A stretch of 64,000 bases of DNA. Origin: Hydrogenophilales bacterium 16-64-40. Lineage in GTDB: Bacteria > Pseudomonadota > Gammaproteobacteria > Burkholderiales > Thiobacillaceae. The stretch lies in contig NCGX01000003.1 of NCBI GenBank assembly GCA_002256995.1, positions 1 to 64,000 of the forward strand. The letters run 5' to 3'. The position numbers and the translations under genes are program-made. Every line of letters starts with the position of its first letter. The first letter of the stretch is position 1. The notes under the pieces are model-generated. The model was not told the origin of the DNA. It saw only the letters and a program-made list of their open reading frames with translations, and did no database searches. Of this stretch, positions 48,807-55,821 are shown piece by piece.

Positions 48807-50765
48807 CTAGGCGCTCATCCTCTCCAGCGCCTCGATCTGCTCCGACAACTCCATCCACTTGCCCTCCTCGCGCGCCAGTTCCGCGTCGACGTGCTGCAAC
48901 TGCGCGCCGGTTTCGGTAATCGCCTCGACCGACAGCGTCCCGGCCAGGCGCGCTTCAAGCGCTGCCTTTTCCGCATGAAGCGCCGCCATGCGCTTGTCGA
49001 GCTTTTCCAGTGACTGCCTGAGTGGTTTCAGTTTGCCACTCGGCGCCGCACGCTTCTCAGCCGCGGCCGCCGGCGCCGGCTTGGGCAACTCGGCGGCCTT
49101 GCCAGCCTCCTTCAGGCTTTCGCGCAGGCGCTTGCCCTCATCCAACAGATAGCGCTGGTAGTCGTCCAGGTCGCCGTCGAACGGCTCGACGCCGCCGCGT
49201 GTGACCAGCCAGAATTCGTCGCAGACGGATCGCAGCAGGGCGCGGTCGTGGCTGACCAGCATAACGGTGCCCTCGAATTCATTCAGTGCCATCGCCAGCG
49301 CCTCGCGCGTGGCCAGATCCAGGTGGTTGGTCGGTTCGTCGAGCAGCAGCAGATTGGGACGCTGCCACACGATCATGCACAGCACCAGGCGCGCCTTCTC
49401 GCCGCCGCTCATGGTACCGACCGCCTGCTTGACCATGTCGCCGTTGAAGTTGAAGGTGCCAAGAAAGGTGCGCAGATCCTGCTCGCGGCTGCTGAACTGG
49501 CCGGCGCCGCCGTTGGCGAGGGTGTCGCGGGCGAGGCGGATCATGTGTTCCAGCGGGGTGTCGGCGGGGCGCAGCACGTCGAGCTCCTGCTGCGCGAAGT
49601 AGCCGATGTTGAGGCCGCGGCCCTCGATCACTTCGCCTGCGACCACCGGCAGGGTGCGCGCGACCGTCTTCACCAGCGTCGATTTGCCCTGGCCGTTGGC
49701 GCCGAGGATGCCGATGCGCTGTCCGGCAAACACCGATTTGCTGACGTGCTGCACGATCACCGTCGATGGCGTGCCGGGCGGCGAACCGGCAGGCGGCGGG
49801 TAGCCGAAGCTGGCGTCGTCGATCGACAGCATCGGGTTGGGCAGGTTGAGCGGCTCCTTGAATTCGAAGGTGAATTCCGCATTCGCCAGCATCGGCGCCA
49901 GGCGCTCCATCCGATCGAGCGCCTTGACCCGGCTTTGCGCCTGCTTGGCCTTGCTGGCCTTGGCCTTGAAGCGGTTGATGAACTCCTGCAGATGGGCGAT
50001 CTTGTCCTGCTGTTTGGAAAACGCCGCCTGCTGCAGTGCCATCTGCTCGGCGCGCATGTCCTCGAAGGTGCTGTAGTTGCCGCCGTAGCGGGTGAGCTGG
50101 CCGTTTTCGATGTGGATCGTGACATTGGTCACCGCATCGAGAAACTCGCGGTCGTGGCTGATCACCAGCATGGTGCCCGGATATTTCTTGAGCCAAGCCT
50201 CCAGCCACACCAGCGCGTCCAGGTCCAAGTGGTTGGTCGGTTCGTCGAGCAGCAGCAGCTCCGACGGGCACATCAGCGCGCGCGCCAGCTGCAGCCGCAT
50301 GCGCCAGCCGCCGGAAAAGCTGTTGACCGGCTGGTTCAGCTCGCGCACCTGGAATCCCAGCCCGAGAATCAGCGACTGCGCGCGCGACTGCGCGTCGTGC
50401 GCGCCGGCGTCGTGCAGCGCCATATAGGCGTGCGCCATGCGTTCGCCGTCGTCGCTTTCCTCAGCGGCGGTCACCTCGGCCTGCGCCGCAGCCAGTTGGG
50501 TGTCGCCGGCGATGACGAAATCGGTCGCGGACTCGGCCGTTTCCGGCATGTCCTGCGCCACCTGCGCCATGCGCCACTGCGAAGGGATGGAAAAGTCGCC
50601 TTTATCCTCGTGCAGGGTGCCGTTCAGGAGCGCGAACAGGCTCGACTTGCCAGCGCCGTTTCGCCCCACCAGGCCGACCCTTTCACCGGGGTTGATCGAT
50701 ACCGACGCGTTGTCGAGCAGGACCTTGGCACTACGCCGCAGGCTGAGATTCTTGAGGATAATCAT
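48807..50765 (-). CDS. ABC-F family ATPase (YheS/Uup type)
   Basis: A 652-residue protein with two ABC domains: Walker A GRNGAGKSS and GANGQGKST, signatures FSGGWRMRLQLAR and MSGGEKARLVL, and Walker B LLLLDEPTNHLD twice. Between them is the P-site tRNA interaction motif linker, and a C-terminal coiled coil lies at about 575-650. It acts on ribosomes, not in transport. The start MIILKNLSLRR at 50765 fits the family. Of the ABC-F subgroups it most resembles YheS. Confidence 0.93.
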   Translation of the reverse strand: MIILKNLSLRRSAKVLLDNASVSINPGERVGLVGRNGAGKSSLFALLNGTLHEDKGDFSIPSQWRMAQVAQDMPETAESATDFVIAGDTQLAAAQAEVTAAEESDDGERMAHAYMALHDAGAHDAQSRAQSLILGLGFQVRELNQPVNSFSGGWRMRLQLARALMCPSELLLLDEPTNHLDLDALVWLEAWLKKYPGTMLVISHDREFLDAVTNVTIHIENGQLTRYGGNYSTFEDMRAEQMALQQAAFSKQQDKIAHLQEFINRFKAKASKAKQAQSRVKALDRMERLAPMLANAEFTFEFKEPLNLPNPMLSIDDASFGYPPPAGSPPGTPSTVIVQHVSKSVFAGQRIGILGANGQGKSTLVKTVARTLPVVAGEVIEGRGLNIGYFAQQELDVLRPADTPLEHMIRLARDTLANGGAGQFSSREQDLRTFLGTFNFNGDMVKQAVGTMSGGEKARLVLCMIVWQRPNLLLLDEPTNHLDLATREALAMALNEFEGTVMLVSHDRALLRSVCDEFWLVTRGGVEPFDGDLDDYQRYLLDEGKRLRESLKEAGKAAELPKPAPAAAAEKRAAPSGKLKPLRQSLEKLDKRMAALHAEKAALEARLAGTLSVEAITETGAQLQHVDAELAREEGKWMELSEQIEALERMSA

Positions 50766-50848
50766 GCAAAAGATGCAGCGCACAGGACACGCGCCGCCAA
50801 AACCGAAAGCAGGATTCTACCCTGTCGGTCAAGTTCGCCCGCCCGTGA

Positions 50849-50872
50849 TGTCGGCCGTTTGCCGCTTCGACA
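50849..50872 (+). promoter_or_regulatory. Candidate enhancer site for a sigma-54 activator
   Basis: An inverted repeat TGTCG-N14-CGACA about 120-140 nt upstream of the -24/-12 promoter. Bacterial enhancer-binding proteins commonly bind such dyads at this distance. Only 5-bp arms, so tentative. Confidence 0.35.
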
Positions 50873-50877
50873 CAGGT

Positions 50878-50893
50878 TGACGGCTTTCCGTCA
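50878..50893. repeat. Small hairpin in the ABC-F/small-gene intergenic region
   Basis: TGACGG-CTTT-CCGTCA, a perfect 6-bp stem with a 4-nt loop. It lies about 110 nt upstream of the ABC-F start codon and upstream of the sigma-54 promoter. No T-run; it may belong to an operator or the ABC-F leader. Confidence 0.35.
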
Positions 50894-50988
50894 GCCCGCG
50901 CAGCCGCCCCAATCGGGCCGCTCAAGCCATCTGTGACAACCCATTGTTTTGTTGATTTATTTTTTCCGTCGCGCGCTTATCGCCCGAT

Positions 50989-51004
50989 TGGCACAGGCTT
51001 TGCA
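50989..51004 (+). promoter_or_regulatory. Sigma-54 (RpoN) -24/-12 promoter
   Basis: TGGCAC-AGGCT-TTGCA, which matches the sigma-54 consensus TGGCAC-N5-TTGC at every conserved position and spacing. Transcription should start about 12 nt after the GC, near 51015, giving a ~28-nt leader with AGGAG (51032-51036) before the ATG at 51043. Orientation and spacing fit the tandem small genes exactly. Confidence 0.85.
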
Positions 51005-51042
51005 GGTATTCAGGCATTACCCCCCTTATCCAGGAGCGCATC

Positions 51043-51195
51043 ATGAAACTACAATTCGGCCAAAGCCAACTGGTTCTCGAACTCAGCGCCTCGCCTTTCG
51101 CCTGGTTTCACGGCCAGACCGAGCGCATGAGCCTCACCAGCCTGTCGCTGCTGTTCGTGCAGCTTTCCCTGTTTGCCCGCCAGCCTGCACTCTGA
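51043..51195 (+). CDS. Small protein A of a tandem paralogous pair (50 aa)
   Basis: A 50-residue protein starting MKLQFGQSQLVLELSASPF and ending FARQPAL, with AGGAG 7 nt before the ATG. It has no signal peptide or long membrane helix; residues 7-45 look like alternating beta strands. It is clearly related to the next protein: LELSASPFAWF aligns with LSLSSSPLGFF, and ERMSLTSLSLLFVQLSLF with YRMSMFSLTLLFIEFRVL. The stop overlaps the start of the next gene as TGATG. A perfect sigma-54 promoter precedes it. I do not recognise the family and assign no function. Confidence 0.8.
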   Translation: MKLQFGQSQLVLELSASPFAWFHGQTERMSLTSLSLLFVQLSLFARQPAL

Positions 51196-51350
51196 TGCAA
51201 GTCGGTCGAGCAACCAGCGTGAGCCTCAGCCTGTCTAGCTCGCCGCTGGGATTTTTCAGCGGCAGTACTTACCGCATGTCGATGTTCAGCCTGACGCTGC
51301 TGTTCATCGAATTCCGGGTGCTGCGGCGGAGCACGCCTTACTACACCTGA
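51195..51350 (+). CDS. Small protein B of a tandem paralogous pair (51 aa)
   Basis: A 51-residue protein (MQVGRATSVSLSLSSSPLGF start, RRSTPYYT end). It is homologous to the preceding protein over about 35 residues, with SP, FF/WF, RMS and LLF conserved in both. It overlaps that gene by one base and is presumably translationally coupled. It converges with the sensor kinase, leaving 10 nt between stops. A duplicated pair with conserved core positions suggests selection on the protein, perhaps as a heterodimer. Function unknown. Confidence 0.78.
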   Translation: MQVGRATSVSLSLSSSPLGFFSGSTYRMSMFSLTLLFIEFRVLRRSTPYYT

Positions 51351-51360
51351 GCCGAACCGC

Positions 51361-52695
51361 TTAGCGGGGAATTTCAAGCACGGCCTCCAGGCCGCCTGTC
51401 GCACGGTTCCGGAGCTCCACTTTCCAGCCATTTGTTTCCGCCAGCTGGCGCACGATCGCCAGCCCCAGCCCGGTGCCTCCCGTGGCCTGCGAGCGCGAGC
51501 TCTCCAGCCGGTAAAACGGCCTGAACACCTTTTTCAGCTGATCGTCAGGAATCCCGGCGCCAGCGTCGCGCACGATCACCTGCGCCAACGTGTCCGAACA
51601 CACCAAAGTCAGCTCGACCGCCGTACCGCCACCGTAACGCTGCGCATTCTGGATCAGGTTGGACACGATCCGCCGCACCGCCAGCCGACCCGCCTCGACC
51701 GTGCACGGCGCCGCGCCCGGCCATGCCAGGCCCGCATCGGCCGCCACCTCTTCCAGCAAATCCGCCAGATCGAAGCGCACTTTCGCCTCGGCCTGGGTGG
51801 TGCGTGCCAGCGCCAGATAACCGGTAATCAGCTTGTTCATGTCGGCCAGATCGGCCACTGCGCGGTTAATCCGCGCGTCGTTGGCGTTGGCGCGGTCAAT
51901 CCGTGCGTCATTGGCGTTGGCGCGGTCGCTGCGCGCCGGATTGGACGTGTCGCGCAGCATTTCCAGATTGAGCTGCAGACGCGTCATCGGCGTGCGCAGG
52001 TCGTGCGAGATCCCCGCCAGCAAGGTGGTGCGGTTGTCCAGCAGTTCGCGCACCTCCGCCGCCATGGTGTTGAAACGGCGGGCGAGTTCGGCGAGCTCGG
52101 CGGGGCCGGTTTCCGGCAAGGGCTCGGGCAACTCGCCCGCGCCGACCTGGCTGGCCGCCCGGGCCGCGCGCGCCAGCGGAACGGTGATGCGGCGCACCAG
52201 AAACAGGGCGGTCAGCAAACTGAGAAACGCGCCGACCCCAACCACTGCGATCGCGGCCAGCGGCGGCTTGACGGCATAACGGTCGGGGAAGAAGCCGACC
52301 CGCAGGTCGTGCCCGCCCACCGGGATATCCAGCCACGCCGCCGTTTTATTCGGCACCCCGCGCAATACGACCGTCTCCCCCACGCGGCGGCTCAGCGCGG
52401 CCTCGATCTGGGTGCGGAAAGCAAACTGCGGCGCGTCCGCGATGGCCCCGACGTCAAGGGTGGTCAGGCGCAGGCCGTGACGGCGCGCCAGCTCTTGTTC
52501 GAACGCCGCCCGCGTCTCGGGCGGCAGCTCCACCCAGGTTTGCGCCGACAGCACGACCAGGCCGGCCAGATCGTCGGCCGAGCGCTCCGCCACCGGCACG
52601 ATCAGGGTACGGTACACCACCCAGAACGCCGCCGCCTGGAACACGATGAAGGCCAGCGCCAGCGTCAACGCGGTGCGGGCGAACAGCGAGCGCAT
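51361..52695 (-). CDS. EnvZ-like sensor histidine kinase
   Basis: A 444-residue membrane kinase: TM1 about 8-30, a periplasmic sensor to about 145, TM2 about 146-168, HAMP about 169-222, HisKA with the phosphorylated H231 (LLAGISHDLRTPMTRLQL), and a C-terminal HATPase with NLIQNAQRYGG (N box), DAGAGIP (G1) and GGTGLGLAIV (G2). Compared with EnvZ, the hairpin after H231 carries an extra ~20 residues made of two copies of DRANANDARI (257-276). It lies 6 nt after its OmpR-like partner. The stimulus is unknown. Confidence 0.95.
   Translation of the reverse strand: MRSLFARTALTLALAFIVFQAAAFWVVYRTLIVPVAERSADDLAGLVVLSAQTWVELPPETRAAFEQELARRHGLRLTTLDVGAIADAPQFAFRTQIEAALSRRVGETVVLRGVPNKTAAWLDIPVGGHDLRVGFFPDRYAVKPPLAAIAVVGVGAFLSLLTALFLVRRITVPLARAARAASQVGAGELPEPLPETGPAELAELARRFNTMAAEVRELLDNRTTLLAGISHDLRTPMTRLQLNLEMLRDTSNPARSDRANANDARIDRANANDARINRAVADLADMNKLITGYLALARTTQAEAKVRFDLADLLEEVAADAGLAWPGAAPCTVEAGRLAVRRIVSNLIQNAQRYGGGTAVELTLVCSDTLAQVIVRDAGAGIPDDQLKKVFRPFYRLESSRSQATGGTGLGLAIVRQLAETNGWKVELRNRATGGLEAVLEIPR
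51868..51927. repeat. 30-bp tandem repeat inside the sensor kinase gene
   Basis: Two adjacent 30-bp units (51868-51897 and 51898-51927) differ at two third-codon positions only. They encode the decapeptide DRANANDARI twice. Being a multiple of three, the copy number could vary without breaking the frame. Confidence 0.92.
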
Positions 52696-52701
52696 GCCGG
52701 C

Positions 52702-53415
52702 TTAGCCTTTTCCCTGCGGCACGAACAGATAACCCTGCCCGCGCTGGGTTCGGATGTAGGCCGGATTGGCCGGATCGTCCTCGATTTTCTTGCGTAGGCG
52801 ATTCACCCGCACGTCGATGCTGCGGTCGAACGGGTCGCGCTCGAAACCGCGCAGCTGGTCCATCAGCCAGTCGCGCGACAGCGCGCGGTTGGCGTGAGTG
52901 ACGAAAATTTCCAGCAGCTCGTATTCGCCGCTGGTCAGCGTGATTTCGGCGCCGTCGCGGCTGAGCGTGCGGGCGTCCAGGTTGGCGCTGAACGGGCCGA
53001 ACTGCACCCGCCGCGCGGTTTCGGCCGCCGCCGGCGCGGCTGCCCCGCCGTGTCGCCGCATCACCGCGCGGATGCGCGCCAGCAGCTCGCGCGGGTTGAA
53101 GGGTTTGGGCAGGTAATCGTCGGCGCCGACTTCGAGGCCGATGATGCGGTCGATATCCTCGCCCTTGGCCGACAGCATGATGATGGGCGGAAATCCAGGC
53201 TGCGCACGCAGCCGACGCGCCACCGACAGGCCATCCTCGCCCGGCATCATCCAGTCGAGCACCAAGAGGTCGGGCAGCCGGGCGGCGAGCAGGCGATCGA
53301 GCGAGGCCGCGTCTTCCGCGGTCTCGACCGTGTAGCCATGGCCCGTCAGGTATTCGGCCACCAGTTCGCGAATGCCGGGGTCGTCGTCGGTTACGTAAAT
53401 CACGTCTTTTTCCAT
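52702..53415 (-). CDS. OmpR-like response regulator
   Basis: A 237-residue regulator. Receiver domain: acidic pocket DDD at 10-12, phospho-acceptor D54 (LVLDWMMPGEDG), and the KPFNPRELLARIRAV segment nearly identical to OmpR. The C-terminal winged helix (about 140-235) includes LTSGEYELLEIF and RSIDVRVNRLRKKIE. It is cotranscribed with the kinase. GTTACA direct repeats upstream suggest autoregulation. Confidence 0.96.
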   Translation of the reverse strand: MEKDVIYVTDDDPGIRELVAEYLTGHGYTVETAEDAASLDRLLAARLPDLLVLDWMMPGEDGLSVARRLRAQPGFPPIIMLSAKGEDIDRIIGLEVGADDYLPKPFNPRELLARIRAVMRRHGGAAAPAAAETARRVQFGPFSANLDARTLSRDGAEITLTSGEYELLEIFVTHANRALSRDWLMDQLRGFERDPFDRSIDVRVNRLRKKIEDDPANPAYIRTQRGQGYLFVPQGKG

Positions 53416-53458
53416 CCGGCAACTATATCAGCGGTAAGCGGGGGCCATTCCCCTCCCC

Positions 53459-53474
53459 GTTACACACTGTTACA
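53459..53474. promoter_or_regulatory. Candidate OmpR-family binding site (tandem GTTACA)
   Basis: GTTACA at 53459-53464 and again at 53469-53474, a 10-bp direct repeat, the usual half-site spacing for OmpR/PhoB-type regulators. It lies 44 nt upstream of the response regulator start and about 95 nt upstream of the divergent exported-protein genes, so one site could serve both. Inferred. Confidence 0.45.
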
Positions 53475-53568
53475 AAATCGCCCTTGCGTGAAACAGTGCA
53501 CTAACTTATCTCAACCAGACTGCGAAGCATGGAAGCGAAGCAACGCAACCACAGAAATGGAGCCCACG

Positions 53569-53859
53569 ATGAACACACGACAACTTTGGATTTTCGGACT
53601 GACCGCACTGGGACTGGCCCTGGTCGCCCCGGTTCAGGCCGCTCCGGACGGGATGGACGGCGCGTTCATCGTGGCCCAGCGTGACCGTGGCGACGAGGTT
53701 CGCCCGGGCCCGCGCGATGCCCGTAGGGACGAACGCCGAGCCACCAAGCGTGAAGCTGAGGCCGAGGAGCCGCGAGGCTACGGTTACGGCTACGAACGTC
53801 GCCAGCAGAAGCAACAGCAGCGAAGTGAAGATGATAGCCGTGCCCGCGACCGTCGCTGA
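53569..53859 (+). CDS. Exported basic low-complexity protein
   Basis: A 96-residue protein with a clear signal peptide (MNTRQLWIFGLTALGLALVAPVQA) and a mature part rich in Arg, Asp, Glu and Gln, with a GYGYGYERRQQKQQQR stretch. No domain recognised. GGAG precedes the ATG. It starts a three-gene run of exported proteins divergent from the OmpR-like gene, so it may be controlled by that system. Confidence 0.75.
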   Translation: MNTRQLWIFGLTALGLALVAPVQAAPDGMDGAFIVAQRDRGDEVRPGPRDARRDERRATKREAEAEEPRGYGYGYERRQQKQQQRSEDDSRARDRR

Positions 53860-53893
53860 ACCCGATTGATTTGATGCAACAAGGAGAGTAACG

Positions 53894-54478
53894 ATGAAAT
53901 CACGCACCCTCAACATCGCCCTGATTGCCGCACTGCTGGCCGCCAGCGGCGCAGCGCAGGCGGGCCCCGGCCGTGGCAACAGCGACGGTTTCACCGCCCG
54001 CGCCAAGGTTCTGGCCAGCACGCCGGTCTTTGAGACGATCAACGAGCCGCGCCGCGAGTGCTGGACCGAAACTGTCGGCTACGAGACCCAGGGCTACCGG
54101 GAGAGCAACAACACAGGCGGCGCGATTCTCGGCGCCATCGCCGGCGGCCTGGTCGGTTCCACCGTCGGCAAGGGCAACGGCCGGGTTGCCGCCGCCGCGG
54201 TGGGCGCCGCCACCGGCGCCGTGGTGGGCGACCGCTGGAACAATGGCGGCACCCGTTATGAGTCGCGCCCGCAGCAGGTGGAACGCTGCCGTACCCATGA
54301 TGACTATCGCCAGGTGAGCAACGGCTATGACGTGCGCTATCGCTTCCAGGGTCACGAATACAGCACCCGCCTGCCCTACGATCCAGGCAAATGGTTGACC
54401 CTGAATGTGAGCTTTTCCGTGGCCGATGATCAGCGCAACGAGCGCTGGAACAGCAGCCGCAACAAGTGGAACGATTGA
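53894..54478 (+). CDS. Glycine-zipper 2TM-domain surface protein
   Basis: A 194-residue exported protein: signal peptide MKSRTLNIALIAALLAASGAAQA, then a region with Cys and WTETVGYETQG, then a glycine-zipper hairpin (GGAILGAIAGGLVGSTVGKG and AAVGAATGAVVGD; about 75-115), then a C-terminal beta domain (YDVRYRFQGHEYSTRLPYDP). The architecture resembles Rickettsia 17-kDa antigen/SlyB-type outer membrane proteins. It lies 34 nt after the preceding gene with AAGGAGAG before the ATG. Confidence 0.85.
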   Translation: MKSRTLNIALIAALLAASGAAQAGPGRGNSDGFTARAKVLASTPVFETINEPRRECWTETVGYETQGYRESNNTGGAILGAIAGGLVGSTVGKGNGRVAAAAVGAATGAVVGDRWNNGGTRYESRPQQVERCRTHDDYRQVSNGYDVRYRFQGHEYSTRLPYDPGKWLTLNVSFSVADDQRNERWNSSRNKWND

Positions 54479-54529
54479 CGCTCAGCCGGGCGCAAGCATT
54501 CCAGACCTGAACCTGAAAGGAGAAACGCC

Positions 54530-54928
54530 ATGTTACGTACCCTTCTGATTGCAACCGCTTTGGTGGCCGCATCCGGCACCGCCATCGCCCGCGACGACTA
54601 TGGCCACGGCCGCGTGGTCTCGGTCGAACCGAACTTCACCATCTCGTTCGGGACCCGCCACCATGACGGTTTTCGCGTGCTGTATGAGTCCGGCGGCGCC
54701 CGTTACTGGACGCATAGCCCGTACCATCCCGGCCATGTCATCGTGCTGCCGCCGCCGCACCGGGTGACACATGTTCGGCATTACCGCGATTACGGCTACC
54801 GGGATTACGGCTACCGGGATTACGGACACGGGTGGGATGACCGCCGCGACTGGAAAGACCGGCACGACGGCCGGCGCGATGATCGACGTGAGCATCACAG
54901 CGACCGTCGCGACCACCGCCGCGACTAG
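54530..54928 (+). CDS. Exported His/Arg/Asp-rich protein with RDYGY repeats
   Basis: A 132-residue protein with a signal peptide (MLRTLLIATALVAASGTAIA), a central region with aromatic and His residues (YWTHSPYHPGHVIVLPPPHR), three YRDYG repeats and a highly charged C-terminal tail of Arg, Asp and His (DRREHHSDRRDHRRD). The His-rich tail could bind metal, but that is speculative. AAAGGAG precedes the ATG. Last gene of the exported-protein run. Confidence 0.78.
   Translation: MLRTLLIATALVAASGTAIARDDYGHGRVVSVEPNFTISFGTRHHDGFRVLYESGGARYWTHSPYHPGHVIVLPPPHRVTHVRHYRDYGYRDYGYRDYGHGWDDRRDWKDRHDGRRDDRREHHSDRRDHRRD
54782..54826. repeat. 15-bp tandem repeat, three copies
   Basis: TACCGSGATTACGGM repeats at 54782, 54797 and 54812 encode YRDYG three times in the His/Arg-rich exported protein. 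Confidence 0.9.
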
Positions 54929-54935
54929 GCAGCTT

Positions 54936-54959
54936 TGGGCCCAAGTTTTCCTGGGCCCA
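54936..54959. terminator. Hairpin after the exported-protein genes
   Basis: TGGGCCCA twice, separated by 8 nt; each copy is self-complementary, so the pair forms an 8-bp stem. It lies 7 nt beyond the last exported-protein gene and 27 nt from the converging reductase gene. No long T-run, so termination strength is uncertain. Confidence 0.55.
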
Positions 54960-54986
54960 TGGATTATTTAAACGATCCCAGGGCGA

Positions 54987-55733
54987 TTATTCGTGATGCA
55001 CGACAAACGCGACTTCAGTGGTGAAGTTGCCGATGCCGCGATGGTTGGTCAGCGTCCAGCCTAAGTCCTTGAGGTGATGCGTCAGCTCACGCGTCATCGC
55101 CGGGTTACCGCAGATCATCACGCGATCCTGTTCGGGATCGGGCGCGGGCAGGCCAAGACGCTGGGACAGCAAGCCGGAACGGAACAGGTCGCCGCCGCGC
55201 TCGGGGGTGGAAAAAGCCTCTCGCGTCACCGTCGGCACGTAATACAGCTGGGCGTTGTCCAGCGCCTCGATTTCGTCGCGGTAGGCCAGCTCGGCCACCG
55301 TGCGCACCGAATGCACCAGCACCACATTCTCAAAACGCGCATAGAGTCTGGCGTCGCGGATCAGGCTCATGAACGGTGCCAGCCCGGTGCCGGTGGCCAG
55401 CAGATACAGCGTGCGTCCAGGCAACACATGATTGAGCGTGAGCGAGCCGGTGGCCTTGCTGTTGACCCACACGTTGTCGCCGGGGCGGATATGGACCAGC
55501 TGGCTGGTCAGCGGGCCGTCCGGCACGTGGATGCTGAGAAATTCCAGATGATCGCGGTCGGCGGTGGAGACGATTGAATACGCGCGCGCCACCAGCTTGC
55601 CCTCGCGCTTCAAGCCGATGGTGACGAATTCGCCGTTCTCGAAGGCAAAATCCTGCGGCCGGCTGAGCGTGAAGCTGAAGGTCTTGTCCGACCACGGCCG
55701 CACCGATTGCACTGTTTGTTCGCTGTAAGGCAT
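54987..55733 (-). CDS. fpr: Ferredoxin/flavodoxin-NADP(+) reductase
   Basis: A 248-residue FAD enzyme moving electrons between NADPH and ferredoxin or flavodoxin. FAD motif RAYSIVS, NADP-binding GTGLAPFMSLIRD and CGNPAMTREL are visible, and the C-terminus FTTEVAFVVHHE resembles the bacterial class. The start at 55733 has GGAG 6 nt upstream; another ATG lies four codons earlier. It is 88 nt downstream of rtcB. Confidence 0.94.
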   Translation of the reverse strand: MPYSEQTVQSVRPWSDKTFSFTLSRPQDFAFENGEFVTIGLKREGKLVARAYSIVSTADRDHLEFLSIHVPDGPLTSQLVHIRPGDNVWVNSKATGSLTLNHVLPGRTLYLLATGTGLAPFMSLIRDARLYARFENVVLVHSVRTVAELAYRDEIEALDNAQLYYVPTVTREAFSTPERGGDLFRSGLLSQRLGLPAPDPEQDRVMICGNPAMTRELTHHLKDLGWTLTNHRGIGNFTTEVAFVVHHE

Positions 55734-55821
55734 GGGGCACTCCATTTTCCATTGGCGGCTGCTGCGCCGCATTCGGTCAATTTGACGCCGCAAACAAGCC
55801 ACAGTTCCAACGGGGCACCGT

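Noticed and set aside
49248-50936. 562-residue plus-strand frame
   Set aside because: Antisense to the ABC-F gene; no start signal or family motif.
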